64,000 bases of DNA. Source: Roseiarcus sp963824475 (GTDB lineage Bacteria; Pseudomonadota; Alphaproteobacteria; Rhizobiales; Beijerinckiaceae). The first letter of the stretch is position 1. Every line of letters starts with the position of its first letter. Location: positions 744,001-808,000 of the forward strand of contig CAWGPR010000003.1 of the NCBI GenBank assembly GCA_963824475.1, read 5' to 3'. Below the pieces are notes generated by a model that did not search any database, was not told the origin of the DNA, and was given only the letters and a program-made list of their open reading frames with translations. The translations under genes and the position numbers were made by a program. Below, one piece after another: positions 52,910 to 61,505 of this stretch.

Positions 52910-54129
52910 CAGAGACCTTCCTGCATGCGCCCCGGATTGAGGATGCCGCGAGGGTCAAAGCCTTTCTTCACCCGCGCGGTCAGTTCGGCGAGCGCCGCGC
53001 TCAACGGCTCGAACACCGGCGTTACGGCGCGAATCGCCTCCGGCGCTGCGACCAGCGTGGCGTGTCCGCCCGCTGATTTCACGGCGGAACGGACGACGGC
53101 GGCGCCAGCGTCGGGACCGGCCTCTCCGGGATCGAGGCTCAGCCAAATCAATCCGCCGCCCCAATCGAAGTAGAATTCCGCCGACGGCAGCACCGACAGA
53201 ATCGCATGCGCCACCGTCGCAGCGCGACTCGGCGTCGGACAGAGCCGCCAGACGATGCGCGAGCCCGGTTCGAGCAGCGGCTGAACGGCGCCGATCTCCG
53301 ACCAGAAGGCCTCAGTCTCCGCGTCGTCGAGACGCGCGCCGCGCCCGACCAGAGCCTCGAGCGCTTCGGCGCGATAGGCGACCGACGGCCGCGGGCCTTC
53401 CAGGCGCAAAGCCGTCGCCGCGCCAAGGCCCGCCGCGACCGCGCCGATCTTCGAACGGCGCGCCGCGGAGCCAGGCAAATGCGCGGCGCCGGAGACCTCG
53501 AACGGCGAATTGAGCGCATCCGCCAACGTGGAGATCGCGATTTCGTCCGCAAGCCCATGCAGCACGATGGTGGACGCGGTCTCGGGCTTCGGCATGACTT
53601 TGAGCGTAAGCTCGGTCAGCGCCGACAATGTGCCATAGGCGCCCGCCTGCAGCTTGCACATGTCGTAGCCGGTGACGTTCTTGACCACCTTGCCCCCGGC
53701 CTTCCAGACGTCGCCGAAGCCGTTCACGGCGGAAAAGCCGAGGATGTAGTCGCGGGCCGATCCGGCGCGCACGCGGCGGGAACCGGCCAAGTTGCAGGCG
53801 ATCACGCCGCCCAGGGTCTCAACGCCCTCCGCGCCCAGCAGAGCGCGCCAGTCTGGCGGCTCGAAAGCGAGCATCTGCCGGTTCTTCTTAAGCTCAGCGT
53901 CGATCGCGGCGAGCGGCTCGCCCGGCCGCGCGGTGAGGACAAGCTCGGCGGGCTCGTACGCGACGACTCCCTTAAGCTGCGAGACGTCGAGGACATGATC
54001 CGTCTTCATCGGGCGGCCGAGGGCGCGCTTGGTGCCGCCGGCGACGATTTCGAGCGAACCGCCTTCCGCGGCGGCCCAGGCGATGGCCTCGGCCGTTTGC
54101 TTGGCGTCCGACGGTTGCAACAACGGCAC
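52909..54129 (-). CDS. glcE: Glycolate oxidase FAD-binding subunit GlcE
   Basis: FAD-linked subunit of 406 residues, shorter and more divergent than GlcD as usual. The PCMH-type FAD-binding parts are EIVAGGTKRALGRPMKTDHV, TLGGVIACNLAGSRRVRAGS and RDYILGFSAVNGFGDVWKAG. It lies 11 bases after glcD and one base into glcF, forming a coupled operon glcD-glcE-glcF. Confidence 0.94.
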   Translation of the reverse strand: MPLLQPSDAKQTAEAIAWAAAEGGSLEIVAGGTKRALGRPMKTDHVLDVSQLKGVVAYEPAELVLTARPGEPLAAIDAELKKNRQMLAFEPPDWRALLGAEGVETLGGVIACNLAGSRRVRAGSARDYILGFSAVNGFGDVWKAGGKVVKNVTGYDMCKLQAGAYGTLSALTELTLKVMPKPETASTIVLHGLADEIAISTLADALNSPFEVSGAAHLPGSAARRSKIGAVAAGLGAATALRLEGPRPSVAYRAEALEALVGRGARLDDAETEAFWSEIGAVQPLLEPGSRIVWRLCPTPSRAATVAHAILSVLPSAEFYFDWGGGLIWLSLDPGEAGPDAGAAVVRSAVKSAGGHATLVAAPEAIRAVTPVFEPLSAALAELTARVKKGFDPRGILNPGRMQEGL

Positions 54130-54140
54130 TGTCGTTCGCC

Positions 54141-55631
54141 TCAGAAGCGTGGAAGATCGGGAAAGGCGAGCTTGCCGGCATGCACATGCATGCGGCCGAG
54201 TTCAGCGCAGCGGCACAACTGCGGAAACACCTTGCCGGGATTGAGCAGCCCCTCGGAATCGAAGGCGCATTTCAGCCGCTGCTGTTGATTGAGGTCGATC
54301 TCGTTGAACATCGTGTCCATGAGATCGCGCTTCTCGACGCCGACCCCATGTTCGCCGGTCAGCACGCCGCCGACCTCGACGCATAGCCTCAAGATGTCCG
54401 CGCCGAACGCCTCCGCCCTGTCGAGTTCGCCGGGCTTGTTGGCGTCGTAAAGGATGAGCGGATGAAGATTGCCGTCGCCGGCGTGAAAGACGTTGGCGAC
54501 GCGCAACCCGAACCGTTCCTCCATCTGCTTGATCCGCTGGAGGACGCGGCCGATCTCTCTGCGCGGGATCGTTCCGTCCATGCAGTAATAGTCCGGCGAT
54601 ATCCGGCCGACCGCGGGAAACGCCGCCTTGCGCCCGGCCCAGAAAAGCAGACGCTCCTCTTCGGACTGGCTCGCCCGGCAGCTCGTCGCCCCGTTGCGCT
54701 CGGCGATCGCCTCGACCTCGGCTATGAGATGATCGACTTCGGCCTCGCAGCCGTCGAGCTCGACGATCAGCAACGCTTCACAGTCGAGCGGGTAGCCCGC
54801 ATGGACGAAGGCTTCGGCCGCCGCCACCGCTGGCCGATCCATGATTTCCATTCCGCCCGGAATGATCCCGCCGCCGATCACGGCGGCCACGCAGTCGCCC
54901 GCGCCCTCGACGGTGGAAAAGCCGATGAGCAGCGCGCGCGCCCCCGGCGGTTTCGGGAGAATTCGGACGGTGACTTCGGTGACGATTCCGAGCATGCCTT
55001 CGGAGCCGACCATGACGCCAAGCAGGTCGTAACCTGAGGAATCGAAATGCTTGCCGCCGAGGCGCACGATCTCCCCCTCAATCGTCACCATTTCGACGCC
55101 GATCACGTTGTTGGTCGTGAGCCCGTATTTCAGGCAGTGCACGCCGCCGGAGTTCTCGGCGACATTCCCGCCGATCGTGCAGGCGATCTGGCTCGACGGA
55201 TCGGGCGCGTAGTAGAGCCCCAGACCCTGCACGGCGTGGGTGATCCCGAGATTGGTCACGCCGGGCTGGGCGACGACGCAGCGGTTGGCCACGTCGATCT
55301 CGAGGATCTTGTTGAATTTGCCCATGCCGAGGAGAACGCCGTCGGCGAGCGGCAAGGCGCCGCCCGAAAGCGAGGTTCCAGCGCCGCGCGGGACCACCTT
55401 GATTGTGTTCGCCGCGCAATAGCGCATGACCTCGACGACCTGCGCCGCCGTCTCAGGCAAGACGGCGACCATCGGCGGCTGCCGATAGGCGGTGAGCCCG
55501 TCGCATTCGAAGGCGCGCAATTCGTTCGGCCGATCGATCACGCCTTCGCCGGGGACGATTCGCCTTAAGCCTTCGACAATCTCCGCGCGGCGATCAAGGA
55601 CGGCGCGATCGGGTTCGGGCATGGCGAGCAT
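54141..55631 (-). CDS. glcD: Glycolate oxidase catalytic subunit GlcD
   Basis: FAD-dependent catalytic subunit of about 496 residues oxidising glycolate to glyoxylate. Motifs: VPRGAGTSLSGGALPLADGV, CTIGGNVAENSGGVHCLKYG and the C-terminal VGGVLTGEHGVGVEKRDLMD. The ATG at 55631 with GGAGG 5 bases upstream is the best start; 55688 and 55661 are longer options. First gene of glcDEF. Confidence 0.94.
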   Translation of the reverse strand: MLAMPEPDRAVLDRRAEIVEGLRRIVPGEGVIDRPNELRAFECDGLTAYRQPPMVAVLPETAAQVVEVMRYCAANTIKVVPRGAGTSLSGGALPLADGVLLGMGKFNKILEIDVANRCVVAQPGVTNLGITHAVQGLGLYYAPDPSSQIACTIGGNVAENSGGVHCLKYGLTTNNVIGVEMVTIEGEIVRLGGKHFDSSGYDLLGVMVGSEGMLGIVTEVTVRILPKPPGARALLIGFSTVEGAGDCVAAVIGGGIIPGGMEIMDRPAVAAAEAFVHAGYPLDCEALLIVELDGCEAEVDHLIAEVEAIAERNGATSCRASQSEEERLLFWAGRKAAFPAVGRISPDYYCMDGTIPRREIGRVLQRIKQMEERFGLRVANVFHAGDGNLHPLILYDANKPGELDRAEAFGADILRLCVEVGGVLTGEHGVGVEKRDLMDTMFNEIDLNQQQRLKCAFDSEGLLNPGKVFPQLCRCAELGRMHVHAGKLAFPDLPRF

Positions 55632-55904
55632 AGGCGCCTCCAACGGCTTAAGACCATCCATGGGAACAGATATTGCTGGTCGGCGCAAAACCTAGAGACG
55701 GTGCGGTTGCTTCCGGTCGTCGCACGGCGACGGTCTGTGAACATTTTTTCGGTCTTGGCCGGCTTTTTTGCCACGCCGCTAAGCTCATAATGTCTTGGCT
55801 GGGCTTCTCCCGGCCATCACGCCATTTTCGTCTCAGCTCCGCCCGCAGCAAGGTCCTAGAGCCTTTTGCTCTTGAGTTCACGCGCGGACCGCCCCGACGC
55901 GTCT

Positions 55905-56092
55905 CCTCCCCCACCCGGGCCGCGCTTGCGCGGCCCGGGCGCAAGCTCTTGTGGGGGAGGATCAAGGAGGGGGGTCGCGCCGTCGGCGCATTCGATGATC
56001 CCCTCGGCCCGCGCGACCCCTCACCCAAAAGGGCGTTCTTAAAGAACGCCCGTCTGACGACGGGCTATGCCCGCCCCCACAAGTGGGGCGGG
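55905..56092. repeat. Cluster of four consecutive hairpins (intergenic palindromic repeat)
   Basis: Within the 885-base gap between gckA and glcD lie four perfect palindromes in a row: CCTCCCCCAC/GTGGGGGAGG (55905-55914, 55951-55960) enclosing a CCGGGCCGCG/CGCGGCCCGG stem; GGGGTCGCGC/GCGCGACCCC (55971-55980, 56011-56020); GGGCGTTCTT/AAGAACGCCC (56031-56040, 56042-56051); and CCCGCCCC/GGGGCGGG (about 56070-56092). It looks like a composite dispersed repeat that could fold into a multi-branched RNA. Confidence 0.75.
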
Positions 56093-56391
56093 TGCGCTAA
56101 CGCCACCGGGAGAAGCCCGGCCATGACGATTGGGGATAGCGCCGGAGCCGTAACAACTAAAGTGAATCAATAGCTTACGACGTCACCACCAAACAAGTGC
56201 TTGCGTTAACCAGAAACATGTGCTATCTATATTCTTATTCGTCGAATCCACCCGCGCCTTGTTTGAGCTCGCCGGGAGACAAGAGATGGAGAAGCGCTTT
56301 GAGACAGTTTGCACACAGCCTGAGACGTGGTCCCGAATTTGTGTATTTTTGTCGCTCATAACCCTTTGAAAAGTCTCGATTTCGGAAAATT

Positions 56392-56437
56392 AAACGCTAG
56401 TAAATAAAAGCAAATTTGCTAGCGTTTACTAGCGTTT
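56392..56437. repeat. AT-rich inverted and direct repeat between gckA and glcD
   Basis: AAACGCTAGTAAA (56392-56404) and its exact reverse complement TTTACTAGCGTTT (56425-56437) flank 20 bases of AT-rich DNA; CTAGCGTTT also repeats directly at 56419 and 56429. The surrounding 56170-56460 is strongly AT-rich for this genome. It could be a regulator-binding or protein-nucleation site or a relic of mobile DNA. The remainder of the gap 55632-56516 shows no gene. Confidence 0.6.
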
Positions 56438-56516
56438 GTGCGAGTTTTATTTGCATTTGCTTGCGCCGAACTCGCGCTTTGGTTGCACCCGCGATCCTCA
56501 GGCGCCGGGTTTTCGA

Positions 56517-57788
56517 TCATTGGGCGTCGACGAGAATGGCGCGGAAGTCGTTGACATTGGTCAGCGTCGGTCCGGTGACCACTTGGTCGCCGAGCGCGCG
56601 GAAAAAGCCATGGGCGTCGTTGTCGGCCAGCGACGCCCTGGCGTTGAGGCCGAGGCGTCTCGCCCGCTCAAGGCTGTCCGGGGTCAGAAGTGCGCCCGCG
56701 ACCTCCTCGGCCCCGTCCACACCGTCGGTGTCGCCGGCGATGGCGAAGATTCGTGGCCGGCCGTCGAGCTCAACCGCCATCGACAGCAGGAACTCGACGT
56801 TCCGCCCGCCGCGCCCCGTTCCCTTGACTGTCACGGTCGTTTCTCCGCCGGAGATGAGCACGCACGGAGGGGCAGCCGGTTGGCCGTGCACGGCGACCTG
56901 GCGCGCGATTCCGGCCATCACCTTCCCGACCTCGCACGCCTCGCCCTCGATCGCGTCGCCGAGGATGAGCGGATGATAGCCGGCCCGGCTCGCGATCTCA
57001 GCCGCGGCCTCGAGCGAGGCCTGCGGAGCGGCGATGATGCGCGTTTCGCTGCGAGCGAAGGCCGGGTCGCCGGGCTTGGGAGTCTCGGACTTACTGTCGT
57101 CAAGGAGCGCCTGCACCGACGGAGGCGCGACGATGCCGTAGCGCCTCAGCACAGCCTTGGCGTCGGCGAGCGTCGTCGTGTCGGGCGTCGTCGGACCGGA
57201 GGCGATTACCGACGGGTCATCGCCCGGGACGTCGGAAATGATCAGAGACACGATCCTGGCCGGCGCGGCGGCGACCGCCAGCCGGCCGCCCTTAATCGCG
57301 GAGAGGTGCTTGCGGACGCAGTTGATCTCATTGATGTTGGCGCCGCTTCTGAGCAGCGCCTTGTTCAAGGCCTGCTTGTCGTCCAGCGTGATCCCCGGCG
57401 CCGGCAAAGAAAGCAGAGCGGACCCGCCGCCCGATATCAGGCAGAGCGCGAGATCGTCGGAGCCGAGGCCCTTGACGAGATCGAGAATCCTGCGGGCCGC
57501 CATTTGTCCCGCGGCGTCGGGAATGGGATGGGCGGCCTCGACCACCTCGATCCGCTTCATGGGGCCGGCGCCATGGCCATAGCGCGTGACGACCAGGCCG
57601 GCGAGCGGTTTGTCATTCGGCCAATGGGCTTCGACCGCGCGGGCCATCGAGGCTGCGGCCTTGCCGGCGCCCACGACGACCGTGCGCCCCGCGGGCGGCG
57701 GGGGAAGGTTCGCAGGAACAGCTTTGTCCGGGGACGCCGCGGCTATCGCGGCGTCGAACATGTCCCGCAACAGCCGCCGCTCTCCCAT
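56517..57788 (-). CDS. gckA: Glycerate 2-kinase (MOFRL family)
   Basis: Protein of 423 residues of the GckA/TtuD family that phosphorylates glycerate to 2-phosphoglycerate, a serine-cycle step. Conserved parts are GRTVVVGAGKAAASMARAVE, LCLISGGGSALLSLPAPGI, and the C-terminal MOFRL region ISGGETTVTVKGTGRGGRN with IFAIAGDTDGVDG. It lies 36 bases downstream of glxR in the same direction. It may serve the serine cycle, the glyoxylate salvage route, or both. Confidence 0.93.
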   Translation of the reverse strand: MGERRLLRDMFDAAIAAASPDKAVPANLPPPPAGRTVVVGAGKAAASMARAVEAHWPNDKPLAGLVVTRYGHGAGPMKRIEVVEAAHPIPDAAGQMAARRILDLVKGLGSDDLALCLISGGGSALLSLPAPGITLDDKQALNKALLRSGANINEINCVRKHLSAIKGGRLAVAAAPARIVSLIISDVPGDDPSVIASGPTTPDTTTLADAKAVLRRYGIVAPPSVQALLDDSKSETPKPGDPAFARSETRIIAAPQASLEAAAEIASRAGYHPLILGDAIEGEACEVGKVMAGIARQVAVHGQPAAPPCVLISGGETTVTVKGTGRGGRNVEFLLSMAVELDGRPRIFAIAGDTDGVDGAEEVAGALLTPDSLERARRLGLNARASLADNDAHGFFRALGDQVVTGPTLTNVNDFRAILVDAQ

Positions 57789-57824
57789 GGAAGGCGCCTC
57801 CCCGCCTCTTGTTCCCCCGATGCC

Positions 57825-58724
57825 TCAGGCAGACGCCTTTTCCTGGCCGATTTCGTGGCGAGCGAGACCTTCGAGCACGCGAGCCATGCCGGAATGGTCC
57901 CACGCAGCGCCCCCTGCCGCCACCGCCGCGTTGAAGAGTTCCTGGCATGTGGCCGTATTCGGCAGGCTGACGCCGAGAGAGCGCGCACCCTGCAGCGCGA
58001 GGTTCAGATCCTTCTGATGGAGGGCGATCCGGAAGCCGGGCTCGAAATTGCGCTTGATCATGCGTTCGCCATGAACCTCGAGGATGCGAGACGCGGCGAA
58101 TCCGCCCATCAACGCCTGGCGCACGCGGGCCGGATCAGCGCCAGCCTTGGAGGCGAAGAGCAGCGCCTCGCCGACCGCCTCGATCGTCAGCGCGACGATG
58201 ATCTGGTTCGCGACCTTAGTCGTCTGTCCGTCGCCTGCGCCGCCGACGAGCGTGATGTTCTTGCCCATGAGCGCAAAGATCGGCTTGACCTTCTCGAAAG
58301 CGGCCTCCGGGCCCCCGACCATAATCGTGAGGCTCGCCGCTTTCGCGCCCACTTCGCCCCCGGAAACCGGCGCGTCGAGATATTCGCAGCCGAGCGCGTT
58401 GACCTTCTTGGCGAACTCCTTGGTGGCGATTGGCGAGATCGAGCTCATGTCGACGACGATCTTGCCGGGCGAAAGCCCCTCCGCGACGCCTTCGGGGCCG
58501 AAGAGCACCGACTCGACGTCGGGCGTATCGGGAACCATGGTGATGATCACCTCGGCGTTCCGCCCGACCTCCTTCCCGTTGGCGCAGGCGACGGCGCCCT
58601 TATCGGTCAGTTCTTTCGGCGGCGCGCGGCGCGTGTGAACGAAGAGCTGGTGGCCGCCGTCAAGGAGGCGCCCGGCCATCGGGCGTCCCATGATGCCGAG
58701 ACCGATGAAACCGACCTTTGCCAT
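57825..58724 (-). CDS. glxR: 2-Hydroxy-3-oxopropionate (tartronate semialdehyde) reductase
   Basis: Beta-hydroxyacid dehydrogenase of 299 residues. The Rossmann motif is KVGFIGLGIMGRPMAGRLLD, the substrate-binding signature DAPVSGGEVGAKAASLTIMV, and the catalytic Lys lies in GDGQTTKVANQIIV. It reduces tartronate semialdehyde to glycerate, which GckA then phosphorylates. Glyoxylate carboligase is not in the window. A closely related hydroxyisobutyrate dehydrogenase is possible, but context favours this role. Confidence 0.88.
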   Translation of the reverse strand: MAKVGFIGLGIMGRPMAGRLLDGGHQLFVHTRRAPPKELTDKGAVACANGKEVGRNAEVIITMVPDTPDVESVLFGPEGVAEGLSPGKIVVDMSSISPIATKEFAKKVNALGCEYLDAPVSGGEVGAKAASLTIMVGGPEAAFEKVKPIFALMGKNITLVGGAGDGQTTKVANQIIVALTIEAVGEALLFASKAGADPARVRQALMGGFAASRILEVHGERMIKRNFEPGFRIALHQKDLNLALQGARSLGVSLPNTATCQELFNAAVAAGGAAWDHSGMARVLEGLARHEIGQEKASA

Positions 58725-59127
58725 CTTATTTCTCCAGCGTCAGTGAAATCGCGCGTTCAGGCAGCCGTGTTGGCGACGCAATCGTCCTTTGTCGATCTTA
58801 GCCGTCAAGCGGACGAACGCCAGTTAGGTGTGATGTTGCCGAACGAGCTTGCAAGGCGCCCCCTGAACTTGCAGGCCATCTCATCGTCACTTCCTCGCAA
58901 ACCCCGTCGTTGTTCAGGGACCGGATTGCCTCCGAGTGCGGCTGATGTCCCAAGATTTTGGACCGCGACCAGTTCGCCGTGCTCGATCGCCGCGGGTCTT
59001 GAACCTCGTCGCCTGGGCGCAGGACCGGGAACGGCCGTGAGCCGCTCTACCCCGCCTGTCCGCCTTGCCTTGGCCTGCTGGCTATGGCAGGAAGCCGAGC
59101 GCTTCTTAGGCGCGGCGCGCTTCCGAT
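58725..59127. other. 403-base gap between glxR and tRNA-Thr
   Basis: No supported gene. It should hold the glxR promoter (near 58725-58800) and the tRNA promoter (just before 59128). A minus-strand open frame over 58805-59203 is a reverse-strand shadow of the tRNA. A short tRNA-like stretch on the minus strand at about 58960-59060 does not fold into a full cloverleaf. Confidence 0.5.
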
Positions 59128-59202
<75 letters not shown>

Positions 59203-59637
59203 TTTTTCTTAAATGGTTTCAATTGTTAGAGGGACGACCCCTCCCTCTTCCCCCGGTCTTCGACCTGGAACAGAACCTGAAAGATGCCTCCAAAGTGGGG
59301 GAAATCTCGGGGAGCAGGTTCACTATCCGTTCGGCTCTCTTGCAACGCTACCTAGAGCGGCACGCAGTGGCCGTCAGCCTCGCCGACGCAAGGCGAACCC
59401 TCATCAGTGGTGCTGAGATGGCAGCGTCCACGTTCGAGTGCGGCTGGTGGAGTTGGTCCGCATGCGGTGCAGTCGTTCCGCCACAAGAAGGCAGCTGCAA
59501 TAGAAGCGACAGTTAGCAGACGCCCAAAATGAAAATCGGCCGGGGATGCCCGCCCCGACCGATTTGAAGAAGTGACACCAGCTACAGCGTCATGGCTCTT
59601 ATAGAGCCACGTGGCGCTCAACACAAGGAGAAGCGCC
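59203..59637. terminator. 435-base gap after tRNA-Thr with an intrinsic terminator
   Basis: No gene is well supported. A strong stem-loop at 59533-59565 (AAATCGG-c-CGGGG / CCCCG-a-CCGATTT, one mismatch) acts as a terminator-like element. Two small hairpins, GGCTC/GAGCC at about 59592-59606 and GGCGCT/AGCGCC flanking the AAGGAG ribosome site, lie directly before the next gene. The sequence between 59210 and 59520 shows no start, motif or homology I recognise. Confidence 0.55.
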
Positions 59638-61005
59638 ATGAGCTCCAAGAAGTCAGTTGCCGAATTTTCTCATCACGGCTGTGACATCAGCGAAAATTTT
59701 CTCAGCTCGCCTGACTCGGCTGTCACGGCGATGAAATCGCAAAGCGCCCTCATTTCTCTAGACGTGAGCGCGGGGTCCGCCGAGACCGATGTCACGCTCC
59801 TAAGCAATGATAACATTCATACATCACATGCCAAGAAACTCGAGCGGTGTAGGGTTGATTGCAAAACTCTCAGAAAGACGGCGCTTCGCCGAAAATACCC
59901 TTTCGAGGCGATCGCCCATCGCAATATGCTCCAACGAGCCAAGCCTCATGTTCACGTCCGGTTTCGCAAGTTCCCGGAATTCCTCTTTGAGGTCGGTCCG
60001 AAACCATTTCCCAAAGCCACCCTCAATCGCATCTACAACCCTGACCCCGAGTACGCACCGGGTAAGGTTCAATGGGCGGATGCGCACACGCAGAGCAACA
60101 ACCGAAGCACCTCTCGCCTGTTCGATGATCCCGATGGCAATCAGTACACCGTGGGCGAGCTCGCGAAGCGGCAGGGCCGTACCCCGAATGCGATCCACCA
60201 GCGCCTGCGTAGGGGCTGGAGCTATGCCGAGATCGTTAATGGCAAGCGATCTTCGCCCGAACCAGTTTCGCCGCCTAGCCCAACCTCCAATGAGGTTGAT
60301 GACACCAAGCCCGCTACGATTTTTGTCACCATTCCTGATCTCAAGCCTGTCTGGCTGCAAGAGATGGAGGCTGCATACGACGGCAAGTGGCACGACCTGT
60401 CTGCGAGGGAAAAGAAAGGGCTGCGCGAGATCGCGGAGCGCGGCGCCGGCGGAGGGCTGCGACTCCACGTGGAGGAGGTGGTCCGCAGCGCCATCAGGAA
60501 TTGGTCTCGGTTTACCGCGCGCGCCAAGTCCAGAGAGGGCGCGTACGGCATCCCCGATAGGCCGACGGTCGACTTCTTACAGAAATTCATCCGCGTGGCG
60601 GTGAACCTCTACCTCGAAGAGAACGACCTCGAATTCAAAAACTCCGCCGTCCGGCCACGGGAAAAGTCATGTGCTCCGCTTGAGACCGTCAAGGAACATG
60701 AACAGGCGGAGGCCACGTTAGCCCCAGCGCCGGCTCCCGAGCCGACATTTGAAGACATACCATACAATCCACCTGGGTTCGCTTGGGACCCGGATACTTG
60801 GCAAGCGTTGCCGGCTGCTCAGAGGGAGCGCGACGCCAGGGGGTATGCTAAAAATCGGCTTGAGCCCTACAACGCCGAGTACACGGCGAAAACGGGCAAG
60901 CTCCCGCCGCCGGAGTGTCGCTGTCCGTTCAACGTCGAGGCGTATTTTAGCTACTTTTATCCGCCCGGCTGGGAGGATGAGAACTGGACGAGGTCGTCCG
61001 GTTAA
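59638..61005 (+). CDS. Hypothetical protein with a NUMOD-like helix-turn-helix segment
   Basis: Protein of 455 residues starting MSSKKSVAEFSHHGCDISEN with AAGGAG 7 bases upstream. Around residues 145-205 the stretch QWADAHTQSNNRSTSRLF, then YTVGELAKRQGRTPNAIHQR and LRRGWSYAEI, resembles the W-x-x-x-x-Q-x-N-N-R plus helix-turn-helix module at the end of phage HNH/NUMOD proteins. I see no nuclease residues before it. The C-terminal third (PPGFAWDPDTWQALPAAQRE, ending EDENWTRSSG) is unfamiliar. Probably of mobile-element origin; function unknown. Confidence 0.65.
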   Translation: MSSKKSVAEFSHHGCDISENFLSSPDSAVTAMKSQSALISLDVSAGSAETDVTLLSNDNIHTSHAKKLERCRVDCKTLRKTALRRKYPFEAIAHRNMLQRAKPHVHVRFRKFPEFLFEVGPKPFPKATLNRIYNPDPEYAPGKVQWADAHTQSNNRSTSRLFDDPDGNQYTVGELAKRQGRTPNAIHQRLRRGWSYAEIVNGKRSSPEPVSPPSPTSNEVDDTKPATIFVTIPDLKPVWLQEMEAAYDGKWHDLSAREKKGLREIAERGAGGGLRLHVEEVVRSAIRNWSRFTARAKSREGAYGIPDRPTVDFLQKFIRVAVNLYLEENDLEFKNSAVRPREKSCAPLETVKEHEQAEATLAPAPAPEPTFEDIPYNPPGFAWDPDTWQALPAAQRERDARGYAKNRLEPYNAEYTAKTGKLPPPECRCPFNVEAYFSYFYPPGWEDENWTRSSG

Positions 61006-61070
61006 AGACGAATAACAGGCTGGTGTTAGACCCGTGGCAAGTCGACATCCGATGGTGCAGGCACCTGCAC
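61005..61070 (+). repeat. Direct repeat module, copy A (with palindrome 61055-61070)
   Basis: Starts just before AAAGACGAATAACAGGCTGG and runs through GTGGCAAGTCGACATCC to the palindrome GTGCAGGCACCTGCAC. A second copy lies at 61281-61359, so the whole module, not only the palindrome, is duplicated. Confidence 0.7.
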
Positions 61071-61280
61071 TGCGTCAGGCGCAGGGGAAACCAAGACATC
61101 ATCCTCCCCCGCCACTCACAACCCAGTGGGGGCTGGAAAATGGCTACACGGCCTCCTAGTGAGCCTATCCGCAACGCAGGCGCATCTCATGTGGACGATC
61201 CGCGCCGTCGGGGGTGATACTCGCGCGGCGGTAGCCCCTATGGGATCGTCTCGTTGCCGACCCGGCAGCGGTGACGGTCA

Positions 61281-61359
61281 CTAAAGACGAATGACCCGCT
61301 GGTAGTCGAGCCACGGCAAGTCTGACATCCTGCTGCCGGATGTATGCAGGCACCTGCAC
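61281..61359 (+). repeat. Direct repeat module, copy B (with palindrome 61344-61359)
   Basis: AAAGACGAATGACCCGCTGG, then ACGGCAAGTCTGACATCC, ending in ATGCAGGCACCTGCAC. Similar to copy A over about 70 bases with a 12-base insertion before the palindrome. No gene lies between the copies except a doubtful 25-codon frame at 61140-61217. Confidence 0.7.
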
Positions 61360-61464
61360 AAGCGCCCGTTCCAGCCGACCTGCCCAACTCGACGGTGGAG
61401 AGCTTCGACCCGCCGAGACAGACCACGCCGCCCAGAGCTATCAACTCGCCCAGGCGCTTGGTTC

Positions 61465-61480
61465 GTGCAGGCACCTGCAC
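61465..61480. promoter_or_regulatory. 16-bp palindrome, candidate operator upstream of the 61506 gene
   Basis: GTGCAGGCACCTGCAC: 7-base arms GTGCAGG / CCTGCAC around a 2-base centre. It ends 25 bases before the start codon at 61506, inside the expected leader. It is the third of four copies in about 950 bases (others at 61055, 61344 and 61996). Confidence 0.6.
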
Positions 61481-61505
61481 AACGAATTGCGAGAAGGGTG
61501 GGCCG

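Noticed and set aside
58960..59060. tRNA-like stretch on the minus strand (GGTAGAGCGGCT with a later GGTTCAAGACC)
   Set aside because: Acceptor and T stems do not pair, so there is no full cloverleaf; probably chance or a decayed fragment.
59352..59648. 98-codon minus-strand frame with a hydrophobic start
   Set aside because: It runs through the strong 59533-59565 hairpin and overlaps the start of the plus-strand gene; no homology recognised.
61140..61217. 25-codon frame after the first 16-bp palindrome
   Set aside because: No ribosome site and no conserved features; could be a leader peptide but cannot be supported.
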